Below are positions 24,481 to 32,497 of a DNA stretch of 64,000 nt, piece after piece. How positions within the stretch are numbered: position 1 is the stretch's first letter; each line of letters starts with the position of its first letter. The position numbers and the translations under genes were made by a program. The stretch is from Desulfurispora thermophila DSM 16022. GTDB lineage: Bacteria; Bacillota; Desulfotomaculia; Desulfotomaculales; Desulfurisporaceae. A model generated the notes under the pieces. That model was given only the letters and a program-made list of their open reading frames with translations, was not told where the DNA came from and did no database searches. Where the stretch lies: assembly GCF_000376385.1 (NCBI RefSeq), contig NZ_AQWN01000007.1, positions 1 through 64,000 on the forward strand, read 5' to 3'.

Positions 24481-24768
24481 ATGGAAAAAATCATAGGAAT
24501 TAACGAATTCCGCCCCAGGCTCTCGGCCATTATGGAAGCGCTGGATAACCCGGTGATTATCACAGTTAATTCCGAGCCCAGAGGCGTACTGGTTCGCTAT
24601 GATGAGTACGCCAGGCTGGTCAAAGCAGAGCAGGAGAATAAAAGGTTGATTTTGCAGCTGGCTGTGGAAAAAGCCAGGCTGCAGGCGGCGGAAAAAGGAC
24701 TTGCTGCTGAGGATGTAAACCGGGAGATAAAAGAGTACCGTGAGTCCAGAAGGAGTAGAAGCCGGTGA
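24481..24768 (+). CDS. Phd/YefM-family antitoxin
   Basis: A 95-aa antitoxin. The N-terminal Phd fold (IIGINEFRPRLSAIMEAL, then VIITVNSEPRGVLVRYDEY) dimerises and binds operator DNA. The charged C-terminal tail (residues ~50-95) would wrap the toxin. ATG start with a CTGGAGGT site. It overlaps the PIN toxin gene by 4 nt (GTGA). The promoter at 24415 carries an inverted repeat that fits autoregulation. Confidence 0.87.
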   Translation: MEKIIGINEFRPRLSAIMEALDNPVIITVNSEPRGVLVRYDEYARLVKAEQENKRLILQLAVEKARLQAAEKGLAAEDVNREIKEYRESRRSRSR

Positions 24769-25184
24769 GAGTGGTTATTGATACCAATGTGTTGATTTCC
24801 GGCCTGCTTTCACCGGCCGGACCTCCGGCGGCTGTTCTGGATATGTGGATTTCCGGCCGGATCAATGTTTGTGTCAGCCCGGATATTGTGGAGGAATATG
24901 TATCCGTGCTCTTGCGACCGCGCTTTGCCGCCATGGGAACGCATACCGAAAGGTATAACATCATGGCCGGGCTTCTGGAATTGCCCAATACCGTCATGAT
25001 TTACCCAACTTGCCAGTTAAATGTAATTGAAGATGATCCGGACGACAACATTTTTCTGGCCTGTGCCGTGGAAGCGCGGGCCGAAGTTATTGTTTCCGGG
25101 GATGAGCACCTGCTTGCCCTGGGGGAATACCAGGGCATCGCCATCTGGCAACCGGCGCAGTTTGTTAAAGTGCAGCAAAATTAA
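24765..25184 (+). CDS. PIN-domain toxin (VapC-like RNase)
   Basis: A 139-aa PIN-domain ribonuclease. Acidic metal ligands are seen at DTNVLISGLL (N-terminus), SPDIVEEY, EDDPDDNIFLACAVEA and SGDEHLL (C-terminus), the usual four-acid site. It is coupled to the Phd antitoxin through a 4-nt overlap with a GTG start. It would cleave RNA when released from the antitoxin. It belongs to the same PIN subgroup as the toxin at 45523, which pairs with a different antitoxin type (AbrB). Confidence 0.88.
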   Translation: MRVVIDTNVLISGLLSPAGPPAAVLDMWISGRINVCVSPDIVEEYVSVLLRPRFAAMGTHTERYNIMAGLLELPNTVMIYPTCQLNVIEDDPDDNIFLACAVEARAEVIVSGDEHLLALGEYQGIAIWQPAQFVKVQQN

Positions 25185-25279
25185 TTAGGGCAAAGCACGC
25201 GATCGCATGCCGTGATGGTATAATTTTACCAGTACTGTCACGGGAAGGTGGAAATATTGGATAGAGCAAGGCGGATAAT

Positions 25280-25840
25280 TTGCGCTTATCCGGACAGGAC
25301 GCCCGGGAGCGGGCAAAAGCCCCTCCGGTCCCCGGGAGAGCAGTGTATCCAGGAGGACTGGTTTTTTTGCTGCTGTCGGTGCTGGCGGGAAGCCTCTGGC
25401 TGGGCACGGCCGAGTGGTATTATCAGGGGGCGGTGCGCCGCTGGATGGCCGGTGATCTGGTGGCAGGAAAAACAAAATTGGAGCGCGCTCTGGCCATGCA
25501 CCCCCTGCATAGCGATTATTACCAGCTGGCCAGTAAACTGGCCATGGCCGGTGGAAACACCACTGCTGCGCTCCAGTGGGCCCGCAGGGCGCAGGAGGTG
25601 GCGCCGCGCTCGGTGCTGGCCGCAGAGCAGGCAGTGCAGGCGGCGCAGGCAGCCGGGCAACTGGAAGAGGCGGTGGCAGCCGCGTGCCGCTATAGCCAGC
25701 TTTTCCCCTGTGATATAGCCGGCCGGGACAGGCTGGTCCGGCTGCAGCTGGATGCAGCTGTACAAAGCCTGCAGCAGGGCGATAAACATAGGGCGCGGCA
25801 GTACCTGGCGGCCTGTCGCACCACCCTGGAACAGTCGTAG
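25280..25840 (+). CDS. membrane-anchored TPR-like protein
   Basis: A 186-aa protein with one N-terminal transmembrane helix (VFLLLSVLAGSLWLGT, residues ~28-45) and a helical repeat region outside. Repeats such as GDLVAGKTKLERALAMHP and AALQWARRAQEVAP resemble tetratricopeptide units; a similar arrangement ends some O-antigen ligase/polymerase proteins. TTG at 25280 is preceded by AAGGCGG. An in-frame TAG lies not far upstream. It is followed by a pilin pseudogene on the other strand. Function unknown; envelope or pilus assembly is a guess. Confidence 0.65.
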   Translation: MRLSGQDARERAKAPPVPGRAVYPGGLVFLLLSVLAGSLWLGTAEWYYQGAVRRWMAGDLVAGKTKLERALAMHPLHSDYYQLASKLAMAGGNTTAALQWARRAQEVAPRSVLAAEQAVQAAQAAGQLEEAVAAACRYSQLFPCDIAGRDRLVRLQLDAAVQSLQQGDKHRARQYLAACRTTLEQS

Positions 25841-25963
25841 CGCTTCTGGGCGCAGGTTCCGGAAAAGTACCGGAAAATGTGGTACGATCCGCCCCGCATG
25901 CCCACAAAAAGCCAGCTCTGGCTTACAGAGCAGATAACTGTTTTCCAGGCGCAAATAAAATAA

Positions 25964-25988
25964 CCCGGCAGCCCGTGGTGTTGCCGGG
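25964..25988 (-). terminator. terminator after the pilin pseudogene
   Basis: On the minus strand CCCGGCA pairs with TGCCGGG around an 11-nt loop and is followed by TTATTTTATTT. It lies just beyond the original stop codon of the pilin frame. Confidence 0.65.
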
Positions 25989-25995
25989 AGTGGTG

Positions 25996-26547
25996 CTATT
26001 CAGACTGTTTAGCAATGATAAGGTAAAGGTCGGCTGTTGTAGATGTGTTTTTGGGTAACCAGCGGACAGTACCTGCTGCGTAATTATCGCTATTACTACT
26101 GCTGCTGCCATCCAGGTCGGAATCAATGCGCGTGCAGGCAGTGGCAGGGACCTTGTCCAACCAGAGGTAGTAAGTATTGCCTTCTGTTACACTATTATTA
26201 TCGTCTTTGTATTTATAATCTCCACCCTAGGGGTTTTTGCTGGGCCAGCGCTCCAGGTAGGGGCCGTTCCAGTTAGCATCTGAAGGTAGGTTATTCCATT
26301 CGTTCTTGTTAACTAGCCCGGGATCTTCACCTGCATTGTCAGAACTAGGAACCCACAACCCTGTATCAGTATAAGCATTCAACGCCGCTGCCTTGATGGC
26401 CTTGTAGTCCGCTTTAGTCCGGGCGATTTTGCCCTTCTCAATGGCCTTGAAGGTATTGGGGGCGGTGATGTCGGCCAGGATGCCGATGATGGCGATGACC
26501 ACCAGCAGTTCTACCAGGGTGAAGCCCCGGCGCTGTCTGATTACTTT
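25996..26547 (-). pseudogene. type IV pilin-like gene, start lost and internal TAG
   Basis: A complete pilin frame reads from the class III signal [19 protein letters not shown] to a normal end at 25996, but has two defects. TAG at 26227-26229 follows RWPSKNP, where the intact paralogue at 29556 has Trp (NPWGDDY), so a TGG-to-TAG change fits. At the 5' end, codons directly before RQRRGF run back to a TAA at 26548 with no ATG, GTG or TTG. The DNA still encodes a plausible C-terminal pilin domain after the stop. A c-di-GMP riboswitch still precedes it. Confidence 0.8.
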
Positions 26548-26587
26548 TTAAACGCTCACCTCTCTCAAAATAGCACAACGGGCCGTC

Positions 26588-26675
26588 GGAGATGCCCGGC
26601 GGCCATGGCGGTTAATCTTTAGGCCTGTGGCTTTGCGCCTGTGCCCTTTCGGGCGCAGTTGCCCCACATGGGTAA
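26588..26675 (-). promoter_or_regulatory. c-di-GMP-I (GEMM) riboswitch, copy 1
   Basis: Read on the minus strand the motif order is GGGGCAACTGC, a GAAA tetraloop hairpin (GCCCGAAAGGGC), GGCGCAAAGCCAC, GGCCTAAAG, and a closing GCCGCCGGGC hairpin. This is the GEMM-I arrangement. A G at the ligand-contact position in GGGGCAA favours c-di-GMP over cGAMP, if my alignment is right. A GGCCG...CGGCC stem and T-rich run next to it could be the expression platform. It controls the degenerate pilin gene at 25996. Confidence 0.82.
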
Positions 26676-26888
26676 ATGGTGACAGTATTTTACTGCTCTG
26701 TTAGTTAAATTGTATTGACAAAAGGCAGAGGGTGCAAGAGGCCCGCTGCTTTCTAAATGGTTAAATCTTTTTGTGAAAGGATCAGACCTCACCAGGTGAG
26801 CAGAATCACCGGTCTATCCCTTTTTCGGCAACTTTTCACATGGCCGCCCCTGTGGTATAATCAAAACCACAAAGGAGTGCGCTTTAAG

Positions 26889-27893
26889 ATGCCCCACCCT
26901 GTCCACCAGCCGCACGACAAGGGCTACAAGTACCTGTTCAAAAACAAAGATGCTTTTTTACAGCTTTTGCGCAGCTTTGTGCCGGCCACCTGGGTGCAAA
27001 GCATTGACCCTCAGTGCCTGGTGCTGGTGGATAAAAGCTACATCACCCAGGAATTTGCCGACAAAGAGGCCGACATAGTCTACCGGCTGAAAAGCACCGA
27101 AGACGACGTTATCTTTTACGTCCTGCTGGAACTGCAGTCCACAGTGGACTACCTGATGCCCTTTCGCCTGCTCCTGTACATGGTGGAAATCTGGCGGGAA
27201 GTGTATAGCAACACACCGCAAAATGAGCGGGAAAGTAAAAACTTTCGTCTGCCGGCCATAGTACCCCTGGTGCTGTACAACGGCCGGCCCCGCTGGACGG
27301 CGGCCACATCTTTTCAGGACATCCTGGCTGGAAATGAGCAGTTTGCCGGGCATCTGCTTAATTTTAACTATGAGCTAATCAGTGTACAAAGCTATAGCGA
27401 CCAGCACCTGATGCGCCTGGCCAACCTGGTGGCCGCCGTGTTCATGCTGGACAAAAGCCGGAACTTAAAGCAGGTGTTCAAAACATTGCGCCGGCTGCAG
27501 CGCGTACTCAGCCAGATGACCCCCGATGATTTTCAGCGGTTTAAAACCTTTTTGCGCAAAATTATTGCACCATATCTATCGGAGAAAGAACAGGCCAGGG
27601 TAGAGGAAATACTGCAACAAGCCGGGCCAGAGGAGGGAAAGGTGATGGTGACCAACATTGAGCGGATACTGGCGGAGAGTATGGCCGATGCCGAGCAAAG
27701 GGGGATACAGCAGGGCATAGCTCAGGGTATGGCTCAGGGTATGGCTCAGGGTTTAGCCCGGGGCGAACTCAAAAAAGCCCGGGAAAGCGCCCTGGCTGCC
27801 CTCAGGGAGGGATTAGACCCGCAACTGGTGAGCAAAATTACTGGCCTGCCCCAGGAAGAAGTACTGGAGCTACAAAAGAAAATTGTCCATTAG
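26889..27893 (+). CDS. Rpn/transposase_31-family putative nuclease
   Basis: A 334-aa member of the Rpn (recombination-promoting nuclease, PD-(D/E)XK-type) family. The N-terminal HDKGYKYLFKNKDAFLQLL and the core ADIVYRLK...FYVLLELQSTVDYLMPFRLLLYM supply the acidic/ELQ catalytic pattern. The C-terminal region has short QGIAQGMAQGMAQGLA repeats, encoded by a 12-bp tandem repeat. ATG at 26889 is used because AAGGAGTG precedes it. A TATAAT at 26856-26861 sits inside the inverted repeat GTGGT-N9-ACCAC, a possible operator. Such genes spread as mobile or toxin-like units. Confidence 0.85.
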   Translation: MPHPVHQPHDKGYKYLFKNKDAFLQLLRSFVPATWVQSIDPQCLVLVDKSYITQEFADKEADIVYRLKSTEDDVIFYVLLELQSTVDYLMPFRLLLYMVEIWREVYSNTPQNERESKNFRLPAIVPLVLYNGRPRWTAATSFQDILAGNEQFAGHLLNFNYELISVQSYSDQHLMRLANLVAAVFMLDKSRNLKQVFKTLRRLQRVLSQMTPDDFQRFKTFLRKIIAPYLSEKEQARVEEILQQAGPEEGKVMVTNIERILAESMADAEQRGIQQGIAQGMAQGMAQGLARGELKKARESALAALREGLDPQLVSKITGLPQEEVLELQKKIVH

Positions 27894-27906
27894 GTTCCAC
27901 AAACCC

Positions 27907-27932
27907 GCACCACCGCAAAGGCGGTGGTTTTC
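27907..27932 (+). terminator. terminator after the Rpn-family gene
   Basis: The stem ACCACCGC/GCGGTGGT with an AAAG loop is followed by TTTTCTT. It lies 14 bp after the stop codon. Confidence 0.85.
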
Positions 27933-28013
27933 TTGCTTTAAGGGGTCAGACCCCTTTTGGGAGGAACTGGCAGCCTGGCAGGGTTGCCAGAAGTGACGGG
28001 TTTAAGTTAGAAT

Positions 28014-28106
28014 GATGCTTTAATGCTTTAACGTAATGAGGGGCTGTCCCCTGTTGGGGTAGACTGGAAGCCTTTCGGGGAGGCTTCCAGGTGCAAGTGC
28101 GATTAC
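28014..28106 (-). repeat. 93-bp pilin 3' repeat, copy 1 (with hairpin)
   Basis: It matches 29467-29559 without gaps, with about 75 of 93 positions identical by eye. It lies immediately 3' of the pilin gene at 28114. Internal CTGGAAGCC/GGCTTCCAG and GGGGCTGTCCCC inverted repeats suggest terminator or 3'-end structure on the minus strand. Confidence 0.8.
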
Positions 28107-28113
28107 GGGGTGG

Positions 28114-28782
28114 CTAATTACTGTAAGCTACGCAGTAATAGGCCGTGTGCTGGGGCCAGCTGGTGGATGGACGGTAGCGGAACATGCCTTCTTTCAGATC
28201 CCCATCGTCCAGCGCGGTGTCAATATTCTGCATAATGGCGGAAATCTGGGTGTCGCTGAAGCCGGATCCGCCGAAGTTCAGCTCGATGCAGGGGTCGGCT
28301 ACACCGTCATTGTTGAAGTCCAGAGGGGTGGAGCCGTAGGTGTAAACTCCCTGCCACTGGTAGGTGCCGCCGTGTTTGCCCGCCCAGTACTGGGCTTGGG
28401 GCCACTTTTCCAGATAGGGGCCGTTCCAGCCGGCGGGGTTCCAGACATTGCCACTCCAGCCGGCAGGATCGCCGGGCGGGTCGTAAGACATGGTTACCGC
28501 CTGCTGTAAAAAGAAAATGCCCCGCTTGCCCGGCGCAGAAGGGCCGGCGCCCGCCACATCATCATCATTGGGCGGAAAAACGCCTGTATCGGCGTAATAA
28601 GCCAGAGCCGCCCCTTTGATGGCTTTCAGGTCGGCCACAGAACGGCTGATCTTGGACTTTTCCACCGCCCGGAAAACATTGGGCGTGACAATAGCCGCCA
28701 GCACGCCAATGATAGCGATGACCACTAAAAGCTCCACCAGGGTGAAGGCGGGGCGGTGGGATTTATGGTGTTTGGGATGCAT
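28114..28782 (-). CDS. type IV pilin-like protein (long form)
   Basis: A 222-aa prepilin with a short leader and the hydrophobic helix [20 protein letters not shown], used for pseudopilus or pilus assembly. The residue before the cleavage site is Ala (RPA/FTLVEL) instead of the usual Gly, which could slow processing by the prepilin peptidase. The globular part is longer than in the paralogue at 29556, with Asp/Gly/Trp-rich segments and two late Cys residues. ATG start with GGGGGAA upstream. No riboswitch is seen before it. Confidence 0.85.
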   Translation of the reverse strand: MHPKHHKSHRPAFTLVELLVVIAIIGVLAAIVTPNVFRAVEKSKISRSVADLKAIKGAALAYYADTGVFPPNDDDVAGAGPSAPGKRGIFFLQQAVTMSYDPPGDPAGWSGNVWNPAGWNGPYLEKWPQAQYWAGKHGGTYQWQGVYTYGSTPLDFNNDGVADPCIELNFGGSGFSDTQISAIMQNIDTALDDGDLKEGMFRYRPSTSWPQHTAYYCVAYSN

Positions 28783-28824
28783 CTGATTCTTTCCCCCTTT
28801 GCGGGAGGTATTGGGCTAAAGGTG

Positions 28825-29364
28825 TTAAAAGTGAGGGTTGCTGCTGCTGGATAAGAGTTCATCTATTACTGCCGACTTGCAGCTGATAAACATATGACGT
28901 TTGCACTTGGCATAATAGCTAAGACTGTAAATAATCAAACAGGCTATTAATGATACTATAACCGCTGTCATCCAAATTTTTAGCATTTGCTGAATAAAAT
29001 CTGTGGCAAATTGCTTGTAAAAAGCGGGAAACTTATCGGCAGGCTGGTTGGTAGATGTTAGAATCTCTAAAACATAGGCATTGGCTGTACTGTACATTTG
29101 GGTCATAAATGAAGCTGCCAAGGTTATCACAGAGATAATCAATGGTACTACTATCGAAGAGACCAGATAATAGCCCAATTTATTTTCTTCATTAGCCATT
29201 TTTTGAACCTGCAGGCTTTCTTTTAATATCTGCAGGGACTCCCTGTCCAGGGAAGATAGCTCTTTTTTAATGCTTTCCCTGATGCTTTTGTACTGGCAAA
29301 ATGCCCTTTGCTGGTCTTTGTGGATACTGGAATCGATACAGTTTCTCAAACAACTGAGCAACAT
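28825..29364 (-). CDS. hypothetical membrane protein
   Basis: A ~179-aa protein of no family I recognise. The cytoplasmic N-terminus is helical and charged (ESIKKELSSLDRESLQILKE). Two transmembrane segments lie near residues 80-100 (VVPLIISVITLAASFM) and 145-165 (MTAVIVSLIACLIIYSLSYY). The start ATG at 29364 is a choice; an in-frame start as far up as 29433 exists without a clear ribosome site. It sits between two pilin genes and is probably co-transcribed with the downstream one. A role in pilus anchoring is only a guess. Confidence 0.55.
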   Translation of the reverse strand: MLLSCLRNCIDSSIHKDQQRAFCQYKSIRESIKKELSSLDRESLQILKESLQVQKMANEENKLGYYLVSSIVVPLIISVITLAASFMTQMYSTANAYVLEILTSTNQPADKFPAFYKQFATDFIQQMLKIWMTAVIVSLIACLIIYSLSYYAKCKRHMFISCKSAVIDELLSSSSNPHF

Positions 29365-29466
29365 GGCAGATGCCTCCCGGCTGGCTGTCGGAGGGTGGTG
29401 AATAGTGTATTTGTTGAGTCCTGGCAGCCCCAAGACTGTCCGGAATATTCCGGTATAGGATGAGTC

Positions 29467-29559
29467 GATGTTTTAACGCTTTAGCATAGTGGGGGACTGT
29501 CCCCTTTTGGGAGCACCTGGAAGCATCGTGGGGAGGCTTCCAGGTGCGAGTGCGATTAC
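29467..29559 (-). repeat. 93-bp pilin 3' repeat, copy 2
   Basis: Second copy of the element at 28014-28106. It overlaps the stop codon of the pilin gene at 29556. It is shared DNA at the 3' ends of two pilin genes whose coding parts have diverged more. Confidence 0.8.
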
Positions 29560-30101
29560 TCAACTTCACCATCTGCAGAAATTAGTATATAAACATCTGT
29601 GGATGAATTGTTGGCATACCTAACAGTACCTTTGTCTTTATCAATAGTTCCATCCATATCTATATCTATACGTTCTGCTGCGCTTTTGGGCACGTTCTCA
29701 ACTGTAAGATAGCGCTCTTGCCCTGATGTGCCTGATTTGATAAATTTACCAGTAGCTGAAGTAGTAATGTCTTTTTTGTTATAATTGTAATCATCTCCCC
29801 ACGGATTTTTTGGCCAGCGTTCCAGATAGGGTCCGTTCCAATTTGGGGTGCTATCATCTTTAACGAATCCATCATCGTTATTACCATCTGCAGGCCAGAT
29901 TCCCGTATCCGTATAATAATTCAACGCCGCTGCCTTGATCGCCTTGTAGTCCGCCTCGGCCCGGGCGATTTTGCCCTTCTCAATCGCCTTGAACGCATTG
30001 GGCGCGATGATGGCGGCCAGGATGCCGATGATGGCGATGACCACCAGCAGCTCTACCAGGGTGAAGCCCCGGCGCTGCTTCTGGGTGAGCTTTTTCCACA
30101 T
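29556..30101 (-). CDS. type IV pilin-like protein (short form)
   Basis: A 181-aa prepilin with the class III signal [20 protein letters not shown] (Gly before the cleavage site, Glu5 of the mature protein present) and a soluble Asp/Asn-rich domain (NPWGDDYNYNKKD, DIDMDGTIDKDKG). ATG at 30101 has GAGGAGG 8 nt upstream. It is close in sequence to the pseudogene at 25996, which kept the same domain layout. A c-di-GMP riboswitch lies ~300 bp upstream on the same strand, so pilus formation is probably tied to c-di-GMP level. Confidence 0.88.
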   Translation of the reverse strand: MWKKLTQKQRRGFTLVELLVVIAIIGILAAIIAPNAFKAIEKGKIARAEADYKAIKAAALNYYTDTGIWPADGNNDDGFVKDDSTPNWNGPYLERWPKNPWGDDYNYNKKDITTSATGKFIKSGTSGQERYLTVENVPKSAAERIDIDMDGTIDKDKGTVRYANNSSTDVYILISADGEVE

Positions 30102-30397
30102 GGGGTTTTGCCTCCTCGTCAATGTGTTTTTGGGGCAGTCCGTGGTGCGGGCTGCCGCTGAGCGGGTTTTAGACGAAAAATACCGGTTTTAGAAAATAGA
30201 GTTTCTGTCAGCAAGCTAGCTAGAAAGATGTGTGTTTGCTGCGCATAGTAACACGGAACGTGCACATACGCCAGGTAACGCCTGCCTTTGTCCAGCAGCA
30301 TGGCCGGACGTGTTAAGTAAAACATGTCTTCGCCCGGCGGTGTCCGTTTCCTCTTTCGTTCACCTCCCTCAAAATGACAACAGGCCACCGGACATAC

Positions 30398-30495
30398 CCG
30401 GCGGCCCGGCGACCATGGCATGAAAGCTTTAGGCCCGTGGCTTTGCGCCTGCGCCCTTTCGAGCGCAGTTGCCCCACATGGGTAAATGGTGACAG
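30398..30495 (-). promoter_or_regulatory. c-di-GMP-I (GEMM) riboswitch, copy 2
   Basis: Same motif series as at 26588: GGGGCAACTGC, CGAAAG tetraloop stem, GGCGCAAAGCCACGG, GCCTAAAG, then a CCGCCGG...CCGGTGG hairpin with T-rich sequence as a possible terminator. The ~296 bp from here to the pilin start (30102-30397) hold a weak 68-codon frame with poor ribosome site; I see no supported gene there. AT-rich DNA upstream (TGTCAATA.AATTTTAA) is shared with copy 1 and may be the promoter. Confidence 0.84.
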
Positions 30496-30665
30496 TATTT
30501 TACTGCTCAGTTAATTAAAATTATATTGACAGACAGCGGCGGGCGCAATAGGCCCGCCGCTGTTGTAATGATTAAATCTTTAAAACAAATGCTTAACTTT
30601 TTATAAACTTAGACTTCCCCAATTGCCGCCGGTGCCGCGCCTGCGGCATATAGGTCAGGATGAAA

Positions 30666-32483
30666 CTAAAGCCTGCCCGCCAGCTCGCCCAGCCCCAGCT
30701 CGGCCAGCTTATTCGCGTCCGGCCGGCCGCTGCCGTCCCAGCCGCGCAGCGCGTAATACTCTACCAGGGCGGCGGTGAGGTCCACGGCCTGGCCGGCGGC
30801 GCCCCCGTCGGCGTAGGCCTGGCTCAAAATGCGGGGCAGGCGGTCGCCGGCCGCCGTCACACCCCAGTGATTGTTCAAAAGCCGCTTCAAGTTGAAGCTG
30901 CGCTCACCCGCTTTGAGCAAATCCTCCACCGTCCAGGGCTGGCCGGTGAGTAGCCCCAGCAGCCCGGCCGTGGCATCCACGGGCAGGGAGGCGAAGACGC
31001 AGCGCAATAAAGAATTGTCCAGCTCGCGGATGTTCTGCAGAGTGATCACCGCATCCACCCGGCCGCTCAAAGAATGGCGCGGCCCGGGCGTAAGGCCGGT
31101 CTTCTCGTCGGTGTACAGCCCCAGGTCCACCAGGTAGAAATCGCCCCGCAGGTGGCAGGCGCCGCGCGGCCCGGTGGCGTAGGAGAGGGCCTGGCCGGCA
31201 AAGGCGCGCGGGTCGTGCATGGGCATTTCCAGCCCTTTCACCTGGGCGGCCAGTTCGGGATCCACGCCCAGCGCGGCGGCCATGACCCGGGTGCCCTGAC
31301 CCAGCAGCTGGCCACAGCCCCGCCGGTAGGCCATGTCCTCCACCAGCTGTTTGATCACCGCCGCGTCGCCCCAGGGAATGGCCCGGCCGAACCTTTCCGC
31401 CGGCACCAGCCCTTCCCCCTGCAGGTACATGGCAAAGGCAATGCTGGCCCCGGCCGAAATGGTGTCAAGGCCCAGCCGGTTGCAGAGGTGGTTGATCTCA
31501 ATCACACTGGCCAGGTCGTAGTTGTCGCAGAGCGGCCCGAAAGCCACCACTGTCTCGTACTCCGGCCCGTCCACAGAAACTGTCTGGCCGTCCATAACAT
31601 ACTTCACCCGCCGGCCGCAGGCCGTCTGACAGCCGAAACAGGCGCTGTTTTTCACCACAAAATCCTCGCGCAGCCTTTTGCCGGTCACCTTTTCCGCCGG
31701 GAAGATGCCCGCCGTGTAATAGCGGGCCGGCACATCGCCGAAGTAAAAGCCCACGTCCAGGTAGCCCAACGTGCCGTAGTGGCGCAGTGTACCCGTGGCC
31801 TGGCGCACCTGCTCCGCGGCAAAGTCGCTGACCATCTTGAATGTGTTAAAGTCGGCGTAAGTGACCTTTTCCTGGCCTTCCGCCACCACGGCTTTTAAAT
31901 TTTTGGACCCCATCACCGCTCCCAGACCGCAACGGCCGGCAGCCCGTCCGGCATCGTTCATCACCGCCGCCATGGGCACCAGCTTTTCTCCGGCCGGGCC
32001 GATGCAGGCCACGCTGGCCCGGGGATGCTGCGCTTTCAGCGCCTGCTGGGTGGCGTAGCTGTCCAGCCCCCACAGCTTATCGGCCGGTTGGATGCTTACC
32101 TGCCCGCCAGTTACGTGCAGGTATACCGGGCCGGCGGCCCGGCCCGTGATCACCAGCCCGTCCAGGCCGGCCATCTTCAGCCGCACGCCGAAAACGCCGC
32201 CCGAGGTGGCCTCGCCCCAGATGCCGGTGAGGGGCGAGCGGGCGCACACGGCAAAGCGCGAAGCGGAAGGGGCCACCGTGCCCACCAGCGGCCCGGTCAT
32301 AAAGATGAGCGGGTTTTCCGGTGCCAGCGGCTCCGCGTCTTGAGCGCCCAGATCCAGGAAGAGGCGGGCGGCCAGAGCGCTGCCGCCAAGATAATTGCGG
32401 GCCAGGGCCGGGTCCAACTCCCGGATTTCCACCTGCTCCCGGTTTAAATCCACAAAAGCTATTTTACCCATGTAACCGTGCAT
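30666..32483 (-). CDS. tungsten-type aldehyde:ferredoxin oxidoreductase
   Basis: A 605-aa AOR-family enzyme that interconverts aldehydes and carboxylic acids with ferredoxin. The N-terminal tungstopterin-binding domain is clear (YLGGSALAARLF, SRFAVCARSPLTGIWGEA), and the 4Fe-4S ligands CFGCQTAC are near residue 285, with a further Cys late in the protein (LLRCVFASLP). The length is normal. ATG at 32483 follows GAGGGGG. It lies 14 bp after an iron alcohol dehydrogenase gene, a pairing that allows carboxylate-aldehyde-alcohol interconversion. A MoaD/ThiS gene nearby fits pterin cofactor need. Confidence 0.92.
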   Translation of the reverse strand: MHGYMGKIAFVDLNREQVEIRELDPALARNYLGGSALAARLFLDLGAQDAEPLAPENPLIFMTGPLVGTVAPSASRFAVCARSPLTGIWGEATSGGVFGVRLKMAGLDGLVITGRAAGPVYLHVTGGQVSIQPADKLWGLDSYATQQALKAQHPRASVACIGPAGEKLVPMAAVMNDAGRAAGRCGLGAVMGSKNLKAVVAEGQEKVTYADFNTFKMVSDFAAEQVRQATGTLRHYGTLGYLDVGFYFGDVPARYYTAGIFPAEKVTGKRLREDFVVKNSACFGCQTACGRRVKYVMDGQTVSVDGPEYETVVAFGPLCDNYDLASVIEINHLCNRLGLDTISAGASIAFAMYLQGEGLVPAERFGRAIPWGDAAVIKQLVEDMAYRRGCGQLLGQGTRVMAAALGVDPELAAQVKGLEMPMHDPRAFAGQALSYATGPRGACHLRGDFYLVDLGLYTDEKTGLTPGPRHSLSGRVDAVITLQNIRELDNSLLRCVFASLPVDATAGLLGLLTGQPWTVEDLLKAGERSFNLKRLLNNHWGVTAAGDRLPRILSQAYADGGAAGQAVDLTAALVEYYALRGWDGSGRPDANKLAELGLGELAGRL

Positions 32484-32497
32484 CACAAAACCCCCTC

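Noticed and set aside
30119-30325. 68-codon frame between riboswitch copy 2 and the pilin gene
   Set aside because: The ribosome site is weak and the product resembles no protein; it is absent from the otherwise similar copy 1 locus.
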